A stretch of DNA of 64,000 bases from Ephydatia muelleri (lineage: Eukaryota > Porifera > Demospongiae > Spongillida > Spongillidae), in the NCBI GenBank assembly GCA_013339895.1, contig JABACO010000004.1, forward strand, positions 4,112,053 through 4,176,052. Direction: 5' to 3'. The translations under genes and the position numbers were made by a program. Below the pieces are notes generated by a model that worked only from the letters and a program-made list of their open reading frames with translations, made no database searches and was not told where the DNA came from. Of the stretch, positions 38,615 through 51,100 are shown piece by piece (the stretch's first letter is position 1; the number at the start of each line of letters is the position of its first letter).

Positions 38615-39659
38615 GACCGCGGACACAATAAGATGCACACGTTTTTACGGAATAATAGCATGCATTTTTTATTTATATTTGACCATCCGGCGACTTGAAA
38701 AAGATGTGGGCGAGCTTTTATGTCCATTACTGCGACGCAAATTCCCGAGAAATGCAGTGCTTGTCACAAATTAACCGGGAAAACAACAAAACCATGCATT
38801 ACGTGTACATGTACACTAATGCTCTGAGGTTCCGTGTAGGTTTGCATTCATCTAGCGATTATGAAATGCTTATTTCATGCAGTTTCTTTATATTTCTTCA
38901 CCTGCATGCACAATATGAATAATGTTCGAATTTCATAATATTGTCAGTGTGCTGAGTTTTGCTTTAGGTTTACATGTTTTTTACGGTTAGTGTTAGATCA
39001 GGCTTGATTGCGGCTGTGTTTTGAAAATGATATACACGAGAAGCTTCCTGTACGATCTGCTTGCTCGTTAGAATAGTTTGCTGCGAAGAGTCCTGCGCAT
39101 GCGCACTGTCGTGATGGGTGTAATACATGGAGACTGTGTGGACGAAGAGTAGTTTATCTAGGGGGGACTAAACAGAGCTTCCCACATCAGTGCTGTGAAC
39201 AATAGCATAGGAGCTTAGTGTAGTGATATGTCTGCTACACTATAAAATAAATGCAGGATATCGCTTGCCAGGAATGGCTGCCTCTTGAAATGCACCTGAC
39301 TAGTGTGATGTTCTACCTGTCAGCCTAAATTGACATTGTTGGAAGGGGTAAGTTAATGGTAAGGCTAGCGGCCAAACTTGTGAAGACAACTTGATCTTCT
39401 TCACACTGTATGTGGTAATGTCACCATGATGTCCAGAACAGCCTCTATCAATATCCTTGGGGAAACAAATGTGGTGAATGAGGGCTGAAGGCTGTCTGCA
39501 TGAATGAATGTCCAGCTGTGAAAGTATTTGGGACCTTGCCAGCCTATCCTGCACTTCATCTGGTAAAGGTAATGGGTCTGAGTCTTTTACAGTTTTCCTG
39601 TTCTACTCTCTGTATAGTCTATGCAGCTAGATACGTATAATTATGTTCTTCTTTGGAAC
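38615..39659. other. intergenic, upstream of deacetylase C
   Basis: The first about 160 bp resembles the copy B upstream region. The rest has no supported gene. Confidence 0.45.
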
Positions 39660-40110
39660 TTACACTGTAGGAGCCAGCCATGGGCTTCTGCTGACTCTAA
39701 TGATCTTTTGAGCCAGCTGCCTTGCAGTTGGCCGTCCCTTAAGTGTCTGCAATATGTCGTGGGTGAATTCGTACAGGCGGATTGTCAGCAGTTTTAATGG
39801 TGTGGATGTCATGTTTGTAGAATCAGGAACTGTTGAAAATAGATGCTTGTAACATTGCATGACACTGATGGGATGTCAAATTCAGGACCCTTCCCAAACT
39901 GTGGCACTGCACACGCTTCAATTGTGTTAACTTCATATTTAGCAACTAGTATAGCAAGTACCTGGATGGTGTTTCGTGCATTCTCGTGTGGACCCTGCGA
40001 ATGCGTACTGTTTGTTTGCTGTAGTCTAAAATGACAGGGTGGCTGGATAGAAGGTCAACTTCTATTATCACAGGCATTAACAGCTCTTCTGCAACTAAAA
40101 ACTCGTGCAC
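39660..40110 (-). pseudogene. Ty3/Gypsy pol fragment (protease to RT linker)
   Basis: Minus-strand frames read MPVIIEVDLLSSHPVILDYS, typical of the Gypsy protease tail, then LFSTVPDSTN and a proline-rich NPPVRIHPRH segment, typical of the linker before Gypsy reverse transcriptase. Stops and frame changes separate them. It is a dead fragment. Confidence 0.5.
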
Positions 40111-40849
40111 TGCTTAGTACTATCCCAATTGAACTGCGAGCCGGGCTGTTTCTAATGCCCCCATTACACTGTATCTGTCTGTCCGCTGTCCACAGTTGAA
40201 GTCACACATTTTCCATTCTAATTGAGCTATTTGATAGGAGAACTGCTTTCACAACAAGTGAAACAGAAGGTCGACCCTGAATCTACCAAAAAACGTAGTG
40301 ATTTGAACGATAGTTCATCAATATACATGTATTATACTCCATGTCAGTTAATTCAATAGGATTATTTGTATTGGCTAAATATTCGCTTTGGATCATTTCA
40401 TGTTTTTTCAGGTATACAATATGATTCAGGTTCGTACATTCCTCGAAACCTGCTCTGCATATATAAATGTCCAGAAACATAAATTATTTGAATTCAGTTC
40501 TTAAAAATATTTGCATACAGTGTTCGCAAATTCCAGAGGGCCTAAAAGATAAGTATGACCAGGTATTCGTTTTGTTCCTTACAGCGGAAACTTGTGCAAA
40601 TTCATTTCAAAGGAGTAACCATTGAACTCTAAAAATGTTACAGGCGGTAACTATATAGTTCCTCAAAACGTGGTTCAATCACATCATTACACCACGCAAT
40701 GTGACTCCCTCAATTTTTCACCATAGACACATGCCTCACCTCCATCTATCAATGCACATATATAAGGCATATCAGTATTTTGTTTATCAGTATTTATATA
40801 TGCGGGATCTTTTCGCAAATAGACCTATCGCATACATGATAAAATAGAA

Positions 40850-40940
40850 GTACACGCAATAGAAATGCAACCTCCGTTACACAGAGACTTCTGAGTACAG
40901 GACATTTCAGACTTCTAGAATATAATTTAAAAAATTAAAT
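40850..40940. repeat. dispersed repeat, reverse-orientation relative
   Basis: Its complement carries GTAACGGAGGTTGCATTTCTATTGC, related to the GCGTTACATTTCTATTGC core of the repeats at 7866 and 29497. Confidence 0.45.
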
Positions 40941-40998
40941 CGGTCGGAAATGATCCCATAATAATAAATTTGAATAATGTTGATTTTATTATTTATAA

Positions 40999-41016
40999 CC
41001 CTAACCCTAACCCTAA
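40999..41016. repeat. interstitial telomeric repeat (CCCTAA)3
   Basis: Exactly three CCCTAA units, about 20 bp left of the start of tandem unit 1. The metazoan telomere motif at a duplication boundary may mark a repaired break. Confidence 0.9.
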
Positions 41017-42059
41017 ATAAATACAATAAAAAATTAATATCCAAGCAAATTCAGAACAGCCATTATGCGCAGTTTGGGCTTGGACGCCTCAAGGGTCTCA
41101 AGCTGTCTACTCTGTCCTGATATAGCACTGGATCACTGGTCCACCCTGCAGTGTCCTGTAGGTGTGGTAACAATGTGATATTCTGCCATAATCAGCTGTG
41201 ATATGTACCTGTAGACATTCGCCAAAGGGAACATCTTGGGGTGAAGGTTGAAGCTGGAGCTCTCTTTCTCCTGGCACCACATTATATGGATAGCTACTTG
41301 ATAGTAGTTTTTCCTGGTGCACCATCAAAACAGCGAATTGTGACTGGAGCGAGGTGCAGTTAATTAACTTTACTACATTAAATTGTGCCCATTCATACAT
41401 TCAGCAAATGTCTGCATAGATTGCTTGTGACATACATGTAGATTATGTACACTACGTACGTACATAGTCTACATAATCTATGCTCGTGACAAGGTGGTCA
41501 AAGACGCAATTGAACAGCAGCTGGAGAGGTTGACTTGACGACCTTGAATCAATAAGAAAAAAAAACTCCGTGCATGCATGCATGCATGATTCAATACAGA
41601 CAGTGCGTGCAGCTACTACTTTTACCTGAGACCTCGAGGGAATGATCAACCATGCAAGGGCATGCATGAGCAAGATTTCGAAGAAACAGCCGATGAGCAG
41701 TGGAAACGCTACAGTGTCTCGTGGAGGGGTAGAAACAAGACCCAGAACGCAATCTTTCTGATTTGGACTGACTTCTTCTCTTTGTCGACTCATTGTAATT
41801 TGTGTGGGTAGACCTTCTCGGTATTCTATTTCGAAGTCAGATAATCCTGTAATGCAAGTGCCCATCGTCACAATCTTCCTTCCATTTTCTTTGCAGAAAG
41901 CCACTGAAGTGTCAGGTGGTCTCTATAAACTACAAATGGTCGTCTAAGCAAGTAATGCCTAAACTGCTTCACAGTAAACACGACTGTCAAACTTTCTCGT
42001 TCAATGACGCTTCATTACCTTTCTAGTAGTGTCAGGCTCCGACTGGCGTACGCAACTAC

Positions 42060-42440
42060 ATGTACGTGTCATTCATGCTCCAGCACCGCTCCTATTCCTA
42101 CAGCACTTGCATCTGTTTGCAGAATGAATGATTTGTCAAGTGATGTGTAGCACTGCACTGGTGCTTGGATGAGGCTCTTCTTCAGCACCTCCAATGCTGC
42201 TTGGCAACTCTCTGTCCAAAGACATTGGGATGCCTTTTGCATCAGGAGCCATATCAGCTGCTGAAAATACATGGTCTAATATGGAACCTCTTTCATCCCA
42301 ATTAGGCATTTTGCTCCTCTTAAGGTCAGCCCTGCCCATGAGAGTCATGCAAACACTGGCTGAAGCTGTTCTTTGTGGTCCGTTAAGTTGACAAGGACAT
42401 CATCAATATAGCTTGTGACAAGGAAGCCCATGGAGTACTT
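42060..42440 (-). pseudogene. Ty3/Gypsy RT-RNase H remnant, unit 1
   Basis: Minus-strand frames carry YIDDVLV, the reverse transcriptase catalytic motif, then WTESCQAALEVLKKSL and FILQTDASAVGIGAVL, the start of Gypsy RNase H. They are in different frames. There are no LTRs. A short tract of pol kept in every tandem unit. Confidence 0.8.
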
Positions 42441-42674
42441 TGTACACTCAATAATATCAGCACACAATTCAAATAAGAATAAGACATGTACATGCAGAGC
42501 AGGTTTCAATTGTTGGAATATACACCTGTGAACACTTGACCTTTCCAAATAATGATCCAAATCAATTATTTTGCAAGTAAAAAATAATCCTATTGGATTT
42601 ACCTGCATGGTGTGTAATATACTAATAAACAATCATTCATATTTCAAACATCAACTTGTTGTGCACCTTTTTCC

Positions 42675-45600
42675 ATTTTAATGGGGGGGGGGGGGGGGGG
42701 GGGGTCTTAGGTATAACTTTGGTTTCTACCCCTCTCAGATTATGGAGGGCATTAAGAAACATAGGAAAACATGTATTTTAAATTTTTATACTAAGTGTAA
42801 CCCCCCTGTACATTACCCTTGAAGTTTTACAAAATACGAATGTATACATTGCGTATAGTATATTCTCCACTCATGACACCATTTGTATGTGTACAATTTC
42901 TAGTAATATTCTGCCTTCAATTTACATCTTTCATTAATTTATAGGCATTATCAGGAGTGCAGTATACAGATTATGTAATGGAAGAAACACAGAAGTACAA
43001 GGATAGTCATTCGTAGAACATTATTACACTGTACATCGCAAATTTGTTTGTTGTACTTCGTAAAGTCATATTAAATGCATTACATGTTTCAGAACATTAA
43101 TCATGTTGTGTAAATGTATCTATTGCTCTGTCAAAATCATCCATAGTCACATCAGCAATTGAAACTACATTGTCCAAGTATAGCTTAAGATTGGTAGCAT
43201 ATGTTTCTTCACTAAGTCTTCTGTGATCCTTCATAAGTCTAAAAATGTCACTGTTCTTTGGCATTGACAAAGATGTGTCTCTTGCATATCTCACTTCAAT
43301 ATACAATCTTGCAACCTTATTGCTGTCATCAGATTTCAAGTACTCATCAACCTGGCTTGACATTGTAAACGGCCCACCCATGCATTTAAGTTTCTCTAGA
43401 TCCTTTGTTTTTCTTCTATCCAAGGCTACATTTGCAATTTCTTTGTCTACAAGACCTTTTTTCTTTAGATCCTCCTGCTTAGCAGCCCATTTGAGGCACA
43501 ACTCAGGAATTACATATTTGGCTACCTTGGAATATTCTTTATATGATCCTGGAACAGTATTGTCAATTAAATCATGTGCTGCACATTCAACTTGTGTTGA
43601 TGAAGCAGAACTTAACTGCTTTGATCCTCTTATTGATAATTCATAATTTATAAAGCCAACGCTTCGCTCAGCATCAAGGTTATGCACTGGTGCTCCTTCT
43701 AGCTTATCTTGATCCATTGTTGAGAGGCTATGGGAGTTTTCATTGTAAGAACCAAACCCAAATATCTCCCCTTTCTGTGTTTGAAATGCTTCTGCAAGAG
43801 CAGGTAGGATAACTCTTAGTATCTTTAAAACTTGTGGCTTGTACTCTTCACAAATTGCTTCTATGCTCCTACAAATTTCCAAAGCATATCTAGAATGTGT
43901 AAATTGGCTATCAGAGACAAATGTAAATGCAGCCTTGTTCAAATTTAGGAGCTTACAGGGTTCAGTTTCTAGCAGGTCATGATAGAGCTGTTGAAAAGCA
44001 GGAATAAGTTTGGAATATGTCATTGCAGTAGATGTTGTCAGTATCAAAAAAGGCTCTACTAAGTGCACTCCTAATAATGCACCAATACATAGCATCACTT
44101 TAAGAAATTCGAGATCTAGAAAGCATCTTACAATGCATGCCAATTGGTTGGTCACATGCTGAAACTTGTCTAGAAAAGATGCAACATCATCAAAGTAATA
44201 AAGTGTAACTGCACATGTAAGTGGCAAACGATTAAACCGTTCATCTTTCAAGCTAACAGACATGTTTTTCTTAGGGGTTATATGCATGTCAAATTCCTGG
44301 GACTTGTTCCAGGGCTTATGATCAAAGTCATGGTTTATCAATCGAGTGATGCAATCAAGAGCTTGTTCTGTTACACTACTAGCAGTTCTTGTGGCATTCA
44401 CAAGAAAATTTGCATACATTATATCACGTCCAATTGCATGCTCAAGCTGGGACCAATGCTTTACTATCACCCGATTGAACATAAGACATGAACATTGCAA
44501 AACAGTTGATTAGGTACTTTCTCTGTGCCAAGCTCTTTAGCAACTAACAATTCAACATCTAAATTGTGTGCTGTTTGATCAGAAATGACAAAATCAATTC
44601 TCTCAAAAAGAACTTTTGCATCAACTCCACTAGCTGCCGATAGAATTTGCAAGGTTGTTAGCTTTAACTCGCAAGGTTAGGTTTAGACTCTGATGCAATG
44701 CTCATGGTAGGTAGAGCTCAATACTTACCATTAATAATAATACCTTGCACTGTGAATGAACCGGCTCCTTGTTTTTTAGAACCATCATTTGCATATGTTA
44801 TTGTAGATTGGTCATCAGAGGATACAACCTCCGTCACTATTTCACTCAGTGCCATGGTTTCAATGCACTTTCCAACTCTTCTAGCATTCTTCTTGTCAGG
44901 AAGAGTGTCTACATCAATTTCAGCTTCTTCATCATGATATTTCCAATTTCGTCCAAACATTTTGTTTGCTGTCTCAACAACAGCAGCTTCTGCTTGGTTC
45001 TGTGACATATGAAAGCAACTTTTCAGTTTGTCCACCACCTCATAGTATTCTGGTCTCACCTTTCGCATACTGCACCTAACATGTTGGTACTCTTCAGGCA
45101 TTGAACTCGAAGCATTGCTATTCTTATCTTCCATCACCTTCTTTTTCTTTCTTGGGTTTTGAAATTCAACATCCTCTACTGTAACAGGTGTGTATAGCTC
45201 ATCCGCACTATCACTAGTGTCTTCAGTAGTTTCTGTACTCTCTGGCACAGCCATTGGCTGTTCAGCATTTACAGAGTGCCACATCCTCTCTAGAGCAAAT
45301 AAATCATTATTTCGCCTTGTCATTGTTTTGGTCCATTGAGTGTCGACATGGTCTTGACAATACATTTTTCTCTCGCCTCTTTGGTCTTCCAAAAACTTCC
45401 ACTCATTTTCTGTCATCCTAACATCATAGAAATTCTCAAACTTTCTTCTTTGACAAGCATCTGTACAAAAAATGTCAAACATTGCTACACTATCTTTATT
45501 GAAGGCTAAGACTTTGGCATCATAACTTTCATTTTTTCTGCTGTCCCTAGTCTGAAGCAATTTCAAAAAATCCTCATACAGTTTGATAATGTGCTTTTTT

Positions 45601-46043
45601 ATGCTCTTTGTTGATATTGTATAGAGATTACAAAAGATCCAATGCTCCTGCAATACTGACGCGAACATATCGGCTGCATCACTTCTTGACCGTTGAGATT
45701 GTCCCGCGCGTCTTGGATGAAGAAGATAAAGCATAACTTCAATTACAGCCTTTTTTGTTGGCAAAACACCATGAGGTAGGTCAGCAGATTCAAAGTAGTC
45801 CACACGTCCAAGGCATTATCTCCCTCTAGACCTTGTTTCTACGCATGCCATCTTCTGTTTCATTAATTCGCGGCAAAACCATATACACGTGCGAACTTCA
45901 AGGGGTATGTACAGGGGGGTTGTGAGGGGTTAAAAATTCATTTAAATATATTTTCACATTCAGTGTGACCCAGTACATATTTTTAGAGTGGTAGAAACTA
46001 GAAATTAAAAAAAAAAGTGCAATAAGACCCCCCCTAATTTTAA
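42675..46043. mobile_element. DNA transposon of 3.36 kb, inverted ends of about 150 bp, hAT-like or unassigned superfamily
   Basis: The empty site is visible in unit 2 (CCATTTTAAACATTCC at about 51350) and unit 3. In unit 1 ATTTTAA is duplicated (42675-42681 and 46037-46043) around the insertion 42682-46036. The ends are inverted repeats of about 150 bp with mismatches: GGGGGGGTCTTA, then GTTTCTACC, then AACCCCCCTGTACAT on both sides. A long G-run is expanded at the left end. A minus-strand transposase-like gene fills the interior. A 7-8 bp duplication and a T(A)GGG start would fit hAT; a TTAA duplication is the alternative. Confidence 0.88.
43097..45803 (-). pseudogene. transposase-like gene of the 3.36-kb element (two exons, one frameshift)
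   Basis: Exon 1 (to 44729) encodes about 360 residues, including LPTKKAVIEVMLYLLHPRR, a Cys/His part (CTDACQRR) and an acidic-basic middle (NPRKKKKVMED). A donor GTAAGT at 44728 and an acceptor ATCGGCAG at 44634 define a 95-bp phase-1 intron. Exon 2 continues FERIDFVISDQTAHNLDVE then LFCNVH, which looks like the second catalytic Asp region of an RNase H-fold transposase. Near 44490 one base is missing and the frame changes. The remaining 467 codons contain HNLDAERSVGFINYE, a plausible third acidic residue. Exon 1 begins without an in-frame ATG; an ATG at 45816 is one base out of frame. I cannot place the family. One or two frameshifts suggest a dead copy. Confidence 0.75.
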
Positions 46044-46758
46044 ACATTCCATGAATGCATGAATCAGTTGTCTGTTTTTGTTTTGTCTATGCATGCTTAT
46101 ACCTGTTTGGGTAAGCACAACTACACCCTTTCCTTTTCAAATTAGATCAATGTACTGTAACCGTATACAATTGTTTAGCTAATATTGATTTGAGGACACA
46201 GAGAATTTCAAATAAGTGCAACCTACACCAGTATACATGCATGTAAACCATGGAGATATATACATTCATCAAATAATCTACGAGGGGAATATATTAATTT
46301 TTATTTGAATAAGCTGTACTGTTTTCCCCTTTGACTGAGGATCGAATGGTGGAAGGACATTTGCTTTATAAAAATCAAACGTATACTAATCTACATCGTT
46401 GGACGGTAACCGATGCGATGCTATGCCTATGGCAGACGTAATTAGCCTCGCATAACGTATATGATCAGCATATCTAGTGGCTGTCCATGTGACTATTTAC
46501 ATCGTGAGCTTCCGTACACACAAACACACACGTATTAAGGCTTCTGGCTTTGCGGGCTAGTGCGCATGAGCGGACGGAAGGGCGTGGAAATGTAGTGTCT
46601 CGATAGTAAGCTTATATTACCATCATTCTGGCTCCATCCCTATTCGAGCATCGGATAACGTTCTACGGTAAGGATCTGTCCAAGTAAAATTAACTTGCCC
46701 ATCATGCGTGCATGGTGGCATAATTGTATGCTTCAATGTCCCTTATTTCAGTCAAGCA

Positions 46759-47227
46759 ATGAAGATAGCAATAATATTTGGAATTGTATCAAGCCTCTGC
46801 CTAGTAAATGCAAGTGGTAAGTCACCATATGTCGGTATAATGTACGAAGCCCGTGTGGACATAATCACGTGCGCGGATCAAAGTACATGCAAATGTATGC
46901 ATAGCGGTCTACAGTAGTCTCGGTCCCAGACACCCAGTTCACCACAGCAGTGGAAGAATTATATCACACTTGCTTGCGTGCGTGCGTGGCGTGCGTGGTA
47001 GTGTGCGCTTTCTTTACGAGCGCTTTCTCCTACTGGCAGAATGTCCACCTGGAAAGGTTCTGGGGCAGTGCCTGATCGCACCATGCAGATACGCCCACTG
47101 TGACAACTACCCTAGCGCAGTCTGCGTGGACGACTATTGCGGAGGGTGCAACGCAAGGTTCTTCGTTGGAAAGATCGAAGTTACGAGTTTGTGCGGACCT
47201 GGTAGGCCAATCAAATCAAATGATTGA
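46759..47227 (+). CDS. small secreted cysteine-rich protein, copy 1 (two exons)
   Basis: Exon 1 (46759-46816) encodes a 19-residue signal peptide, MKIAIIFGIVSSLCLVNAS. A phase-1 intron (46817-47039, GTAAGT to CTACTGGCAG) leads to exon 2 (47040-47227, TGA). The 81-residue product reads ECPPG, then C..APC..AHC, then AVCVDDYCGGCNARFF and VTSLCGPG: one compact disulfide-rich module, also seen in extracellular proteins of sponges, cnidarians and molluscs. The function of the module is unknown to me. A likely 5'-UTR intron (46668-46751) precedes the ATG. Compared with copy 2 a 4-bp insertion near 47219 removes the last Cys, ending IKSND. Continuous reading through the intron is blocked here, supporting splicing. 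Confidence 0.8.
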
Positions 47228-48655
47228 GTGCTAATCAAAGCAAATGCCCGACACGCGCATGGCAATATTTTTTTAAAGTAATTTATAGTGAAGAAAATTG
47301 GTGCATGCAATTCTGTGCAAAACGTCCTGCTGAAAAAGGTGTGATTTTTTTGTGCGCGCTACACGATAATACTGATAGTTGCCATTCATAAGAAGTGTTT
47401 GGAATCACTCTGTGTGGATATCTCGGGACAGTAAGCGGTAAACAGATACAACAAGCTATAGAATATTATGATCGAGAAATCATAAACGAAAGACACGTGA
47501 CTCTAGTAGGTGAAATTATGTTCAAAGCGCGCCATTTCAATAATAGCCAGCGGCGCCCCCCCTTTAATTTGACCCACGGAGTAACAATATGCTATACAAC
47601 TATATTTAATAACCTAACATCAGTGGGTATGGTCGTTTGATCTACATTGTAGCTGTTAGCAGTTGGCCGTTGTGCATGTACGCATACACAAACATTTATG
47701 ATTTGGAGGTACAGCTAAAGGAGGCGAGTGTAAGTGATCCTCATAGGTGGTTCAAAAATATCTTGTCTTGAGCATCGTTTAGTCCCAATATAACATTCCG
47801 TACTAACGTTGTAATTGGCACGTCGAATAAAAAACAAACTATTTAACTGATCCTTGACTTTTCCTTAGTCTAACGAGAGAAATATATACGTTTCACTCGT
47901 ATTGAGAATAGGTGCAATTCATTCCTTGCAGTGGATTTTCGACAAAACAAGCACTCTATAAATAGAAAATACAGCGCACGTGATACATATACATATACAA
48001 ATATTGCGCTACTGACCTACACACGCTACGTAACGAAGTACGCTTGTGCGGGTGTTTGCATTTTATTTGAATCAGTGCATTCTTGCATATTTGTTGATTT
48101 GTCCTTACCATTTGTTTCTTCTCTCTTCACATCACACAAAAGCCTAGCTTGAATGACTCACTATCTGTCCGCGTTGCAATGAACAATTTGAACAATGTAA
48201 ATATATATCTCTAGGAGATTTACTCGAGTCATTCTTTGCATGTTTATGCTATGAAATGAAACTTACATCTATCACTGATAATATATACAAACAGGCTGTT
48301 AAAATACAGACAAATCTTCAGTGCATATGATTATGCATGCAGGCATTACGTGGTTGAGAAGTAGTGACAAGCCATAAAGAATTATGCCAGTGCAAATTAA
48401 ATATTATCCGATACTGTATATACAGAGCGCAAGCCACGCCCAACCTTCCCTCCCCCTCGTCTCCACCCTTCCCTCTCCCTCCTTCCCTTCCATAGAAATT
48501 ATACACATCTATACGCCTACTCTGTTAACAGAATTTCTTACGGCGTTAAATATAGTACGAACCATTTGTACCGTGCCGTTCTGTAGTCATTACTGCAAAT
48601 CATTCCGACAGAGACTCTGACTCTTGTGTATATATAAAGAAGAGAATAATAAGAT
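47228..48655. other. AT-rich tail of unit 1
   Basis: Homologous to 52578-54356 and 58890-60631. A short frame at 47395-47640 is not kept in units 2 and 3 and is not called. A CT-rich tract lies at 48440-48495. Confidence 0.6.
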
Positions 48656-48999
48656 TATTCATAATATCCAAGCAAATTCAGAACAGCCATTATGTGCAGT
48701 TTGGGCTTGGACGCCTCAAGGGTCTCAAGCTGTCTACTCTGTCCTGATATAGCACTTGATCCACTGGTCCACCCTGCAGTGTCCTGTAGGTGTGGTAACA
48801 ATGTGATATTCTGCAATTATCAGCGGCGAAATGTACATGTACTTGTAGACCTTTGCCAAAAGGAACATATTGGGGTGAGGATTGAAGCAGGAGCTCTCTT
48901 ACTCCTGGCACTACCATATATGGATAGCTACTGGATAGTAGTGCAGTGCTCGATACATGCATGGTTCTTGGGGCAGGGTCTATTTGTGTGCTACTCCTG

Positions 49000-50030
49000 T
49001 GTTTAAGCTAGTTTCCCCATCTTCCTTCCCACCAGTACAAGTGTTCTTTAGTGTCATCCATAAGCTCTGAGACACTCTAGCTGCATGAGGCATGTTGCAG
49101 AGCCCACCTGAATGTAAGTGTACAGGCTGGAAGTAATCTTATCCACGACCATGATCACTTGCCATGCTGACATCCTGGTTCCCAGCTGGTCTGTGCGTAA
49201 GCCAGCTGCCTTTGACCTGTCTGTGAAGTCACCTCTAAACTCTAAATTTCTATTTTAAAGCATGACTCTTAGCAGGTGTGCCAATTGAGCTACTTAACAG
49301 AGGAAGCATGAAGCCGATGACTCAATATGAGAGGAGCAGGGGTGGGCCGGTTCCCCCATGGTAGTGGACGCATATGGTCTCGGTGGTCCATGGAGTCAAT
49401 GTCAGATCTAGGCTCTCACTTAGCACTTAGCTCCAACAAGGCCAAAGCCAGTGGTCCTCACTGACCTTTATGGCAGGCTGAAACTCAGCAAATGCCACTG
49501 TCATACTGTTCAGATGCTTTGCCTCTGATATGTTTGAGTGACGTGTATGTGTGTCCTTTAGATTATATAAGAAGTTAGTTTTTATATGTCAGACCCACAT
49601 GGTGGAGATACACCTGATTGAGGAATTGGGCCCTGCACAGGATCTCACATCAACCTGGCCAAATATGAACATATCAGCACCAAAGGCTACACTTTTTTCC
49701 CACCTGCTGCAAAGAGTTCCATGCTGCCAAAATACTGACATGTTGGGATAACCTATTGGAGATTATTTGTACTGTTTTCATGTTCATTGCCAACAGGTGT
49801 GCAGACTCCAGGGAGCTAGATTGAAGCTATATTGTGTCAGCCATTGATCCCACGTCGCAGTTACACTCTGGCTTGCGAGGCCTTTGCACAATGATGCACC
49901 TGAGCTGGCTGCAGTCATCAAACCCAGCCTGTCTACAGATGCATTAAACTTCTTTGATGAGGAGATGATGCAACCACCATCGAAACAGCTGATGGCGCCT
50001 GGACGATGCGTAGTCTATTGACTTAAGTAC
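49000..50030. other. 1-kb block of units 2 and 3, eroded coding traces
   Basis: Present at 54.70-55.74 kb too but absent from unit 1. The plus strand shows short traces such as VTLWLARPLHNDAPEL and FFDEEMMQPPS, conserved between both copies but interrupted. I do not recognise the source; probably a mobile-element remnant. Confidence 0.45.
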
Positions 50031-50680
50031 ATTAAATTGTGCTGCGTTCATACACGCAGCAAATTTCTGCATAGATTGCTCGTGACATAGATTATATAGA
50101 TATACGTACGTAATCTATGTAATAATCTATGCTCGTGACAAGGTGGCCAAAGACTCAATTGAACAGCAGCTGGAGAGGTTGATCCTGACGACCATGAATC
50201 AATAAGAAAAGAAAAAACCCGTGCATGATTCAATACAGACAGCGCATGCAGCTATACTACTTCTACCTGAGACCTCGGGTAAATGATCAACCATGCAAGT
50301 GCATGCATTAGCAAGATCTAGAAGAAACAGCTGTTGAGAAGTGGAAACGCTACAGCGTCAAGTAGAGGGGGAGGAACATAACTCGTCAGTCTCCAGAACG
50401 TATTCTTTCTAATTTAGACTGACTCCTTCTCTTTCTCGACTAGTTGCAAGTTTGTGTAAATCCTCTTTGTATTATGTTTGGAAGTCAGATAATCCTATAA
50501 TCATCGTCACAATCTTTCTTCCATTTTCTGTGAAGAGAGCCACTGACGTGTCAGGTGACCTGTATATAAACTACAAATGGTCGCCGTCGTCCAAGCAAGT
50601 AATGCCTAAACTGCTTCATAGCAAACACAACTGTTCACAGCAAACACAACTGCCAAACATTCTCGTTCAATGACGCTATA

Positions 50681-51100
50681 TTACCTTTCTGGTAGTGTCA
50701 GACTCCGACTGGCATACACAACTACGTGTCCTTCTTGCTCCGGCACCGCTCCTATTCCTACAGCACTTGCATCTGTTTGCAGAATGAATGGTTTGTCAAG
50801 TGATTTGTAGCACTGCACTGGTGCTTGGATGAGGCTTTTCTTCAGCACCTCCAATGCTGCTTGGCAACTCTCTGTCCAAAGACATTGGGATGCCTTTTGC
50901 ATCAGGAGCCATATCAGCTGCTGAGAATACATGGTCTAATATGGAACCTCTTTCATCCCAATTAGGCATTTTGCTCCTCTTAAGGTCAGCCCTGCCCATG
51001 AGAGTCATGCAAACACTGGCTGAAGCTGTTCCTTGTGGTGTTCAATGTCCTTTATGTTGACAAGGACATCATCAATATAACTTGTGACAAGGAAGCCCAT
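50681..51100 (-). pseudogene. Ty3/Gypsy RT-RNase H remnant, unit 2
   Basis: WTESCQAALEVLKKSL, then FILQTDASAVGIGAV and HVVVYASRSLTLPER in one frame (RNase H), with a degenerate reverse transcriptase end near 51060 (DDVLV) in another. Same remnant as in units 1 and 3. Confidence 0.8.

Larger units (their letters stand above)
41037..48655. repeat. tandem duplication unit 1 (contains a 3.36-kb transposon)
   Basis: It starts at TATCCAAGCAAATTCAGAAC, as do units 2 (about 48665) and 3 (about 54361). The order is: start block, Gypsy RT/RNase H remnant, [transposon 42682-46036], secreted Cys-rich gene, AT-rich tail. It lacks about 1 kb that units 2 and 3 have at 49.0-50.0 and 54.7-55.7 kb. Without the transposon it is about 4.3 kb. 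Confidence 0.85.

Noticed and set aside
37664..38638. longer start of deacetylase C at 38638 and of B at 30720
   Set aside because: Those starts are GTG; the first ATG directly precedes the signal peptide.
41107..41400. 97-codon minus frame in the unit start block
   Set aside because: Broken differently in units 2 and 3; no domain.
43097..45803. host gene interpretation of the 467- and 361-codon frames
   Set aside because: They are enclosed by inverted ends and a target duplication, with an empty site in sister units.
47395..47640. 81-codon frame downstream of secreted copy 1
   Set aside because: Not conserved in the homologous tails of units 2 and 3.
49000..50030. a real gene in the 1-kb block of units 2 and 3
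   Set aside because: Short conserved traces only, with stops and different indels in the two copies.
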